Positions 13,448-13,549 of a DNA stretch of 13,549 bases are shown here, piece by piece; position 1 is the stretch's first letter, and every line of letters begins with the position of its first letter. Source of the stretch: an uncultured Bacilli bacterium (lineage in GTDB: Bacteria; Bacillota_I; Bacilli_A; RF39; UBA660); contig CANRAQ010000028.1 in the NCBI GenBank assembly GCA_947628725.1, positions 1 through 13,549 of the forward strand. The letters run 5' to 3'. Under the pieces are notes generated by a model. That model had not been told where the DNA came from and searched no databases. It saw only the letters and a program-made list of their open reading frames with translations. A program made the position numbers and the translations under genes.

Positions 13448-13549
13448 TTAATTTTTGAATTTATTTATTTTAATAATATACCAAAGTAAAATAATAAGAG
13501 CAATAATATTTAAAACTACAAATATATTAAATTTATAATTTACCATATT
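13448..13549 (-). CDS. 3' end of a membrane protein gene (start outside window or at 13546)
   Basis: The minus-strand frame is open from the window edge to TAA at 13448-13450. The visible 33 residues are mainly one hydrophobic helix (FNIFVVLNIIALIILLWYII) followed by a basic tail KINKFKN, typical of the last membrane segment of an integral membrane protein. An ATG at 13544-13546 is too near the edge to show whether an SD precedes it, so a 32-aa single-helix peptide cannot be excluded. The terminator at 13410-13436 lies just past its stop. No family can be named. Confidence 0.5.
   Translation of the reverse strand, partial: NMVNYKFNIFVVLNIIALIILLWYIIKINKFKN

Noticed and set aside
1..13549. 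CRISPR array, rRNA or complete insertion sequence
   Set aside because: No regularly spaced repeats, no rRNA-like segment and no transposase with terminal inverted repeats were seen on reading both strands.
1..13549. Recoded UGA (mycoplasma-like code) suggested by the extreme AT content
   Set aside because: TGA ends the flippase and tcmP-like genes at sensible positions and tryptophans are encoded by TGG, so the standard code fits.

Overview
The window is very AT-rich, uses TAA/TAG/TGA as ordinary stops and carries clear Shine-Dalgarno (SD) sites. It also carries endospore genes: spoIID, spoIIQ, spoIIID with an mreB/mbl gene beside it, and cotJ coat genes. This points to a low-GC spore-forming member of the Bacillota, clostridial or a related gut lineage; the species cannot be read from the sequence.

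Layout. Bases 1-581 hold the 3' part of a reverse transcriptase of the diversity-generating-retroelement (DGR) type, cut by the window edge and closed by a 14-bp hairpin. Next is a stand-alone AAA/DUF4143 ATPase (692-1894). It converges on a FemA/FemB-type peptidoglycan aminoacyltransferase on the minus strand (1945-3138), and the two share a terminator. Back-to-back sigma-A promoters at 3162-3223 drive that gene and, on the plus strand, a MurJ/YtgP-like flippase. The flippase overlaps a divergent RpiB-family protein, which in turn overlaps a DUF1146 membrane protein. Then come spoIID, spoIIQ, spoIIID and mbl (5489-8440). This is the familiar Firmicutes order DUF1146 - (murA) - spoIID - spoIIQ - spoIIID - mbl, but murA is absent here. 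On the minus strand, convergent with mbl, lie cotJC (Mn-catalase) and a single gene that appears to fuse CotJA and CotJB. Upstream of them, divergent, is tRNA-His(GTG) with encoded CCA and a strong terminator.

Beyond the tRNA the content looks accessory. It has a 280-bp gene-poor gap and a 374-aa protein I do not recognise, with its own promoter and terminator. A two-gene unit follows: a TcmP-like protein (three-Cys-motif partner family) and a radical-SAM-like protein whose cysteine motif is CX3CX3C instead of CX3CX2C. Just after it, an extended -10 promoter and a strong terminator about 100 nt apart bracket a probable small non-coding RNA. The window ends in the 3' end of a minus-strand membrane protein.

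Functionally, the middle of the window is one cell-envelope and sporulation neighbourhood. It covers lipid II export, bridge-peptide synthesis, the SpoIID/SpoIIQ engulfment proteins, the SpoIIID mother-cell regulator, a shape actin and inner coat proteins. The flanks (DGR-type RT at the left; the unknown gene, TcmP/radical-SAM pair and candidate sRNA at the right) are the places where less-described biology is most likely. Homology statements come from recognising motifs by eye; no database search was run.
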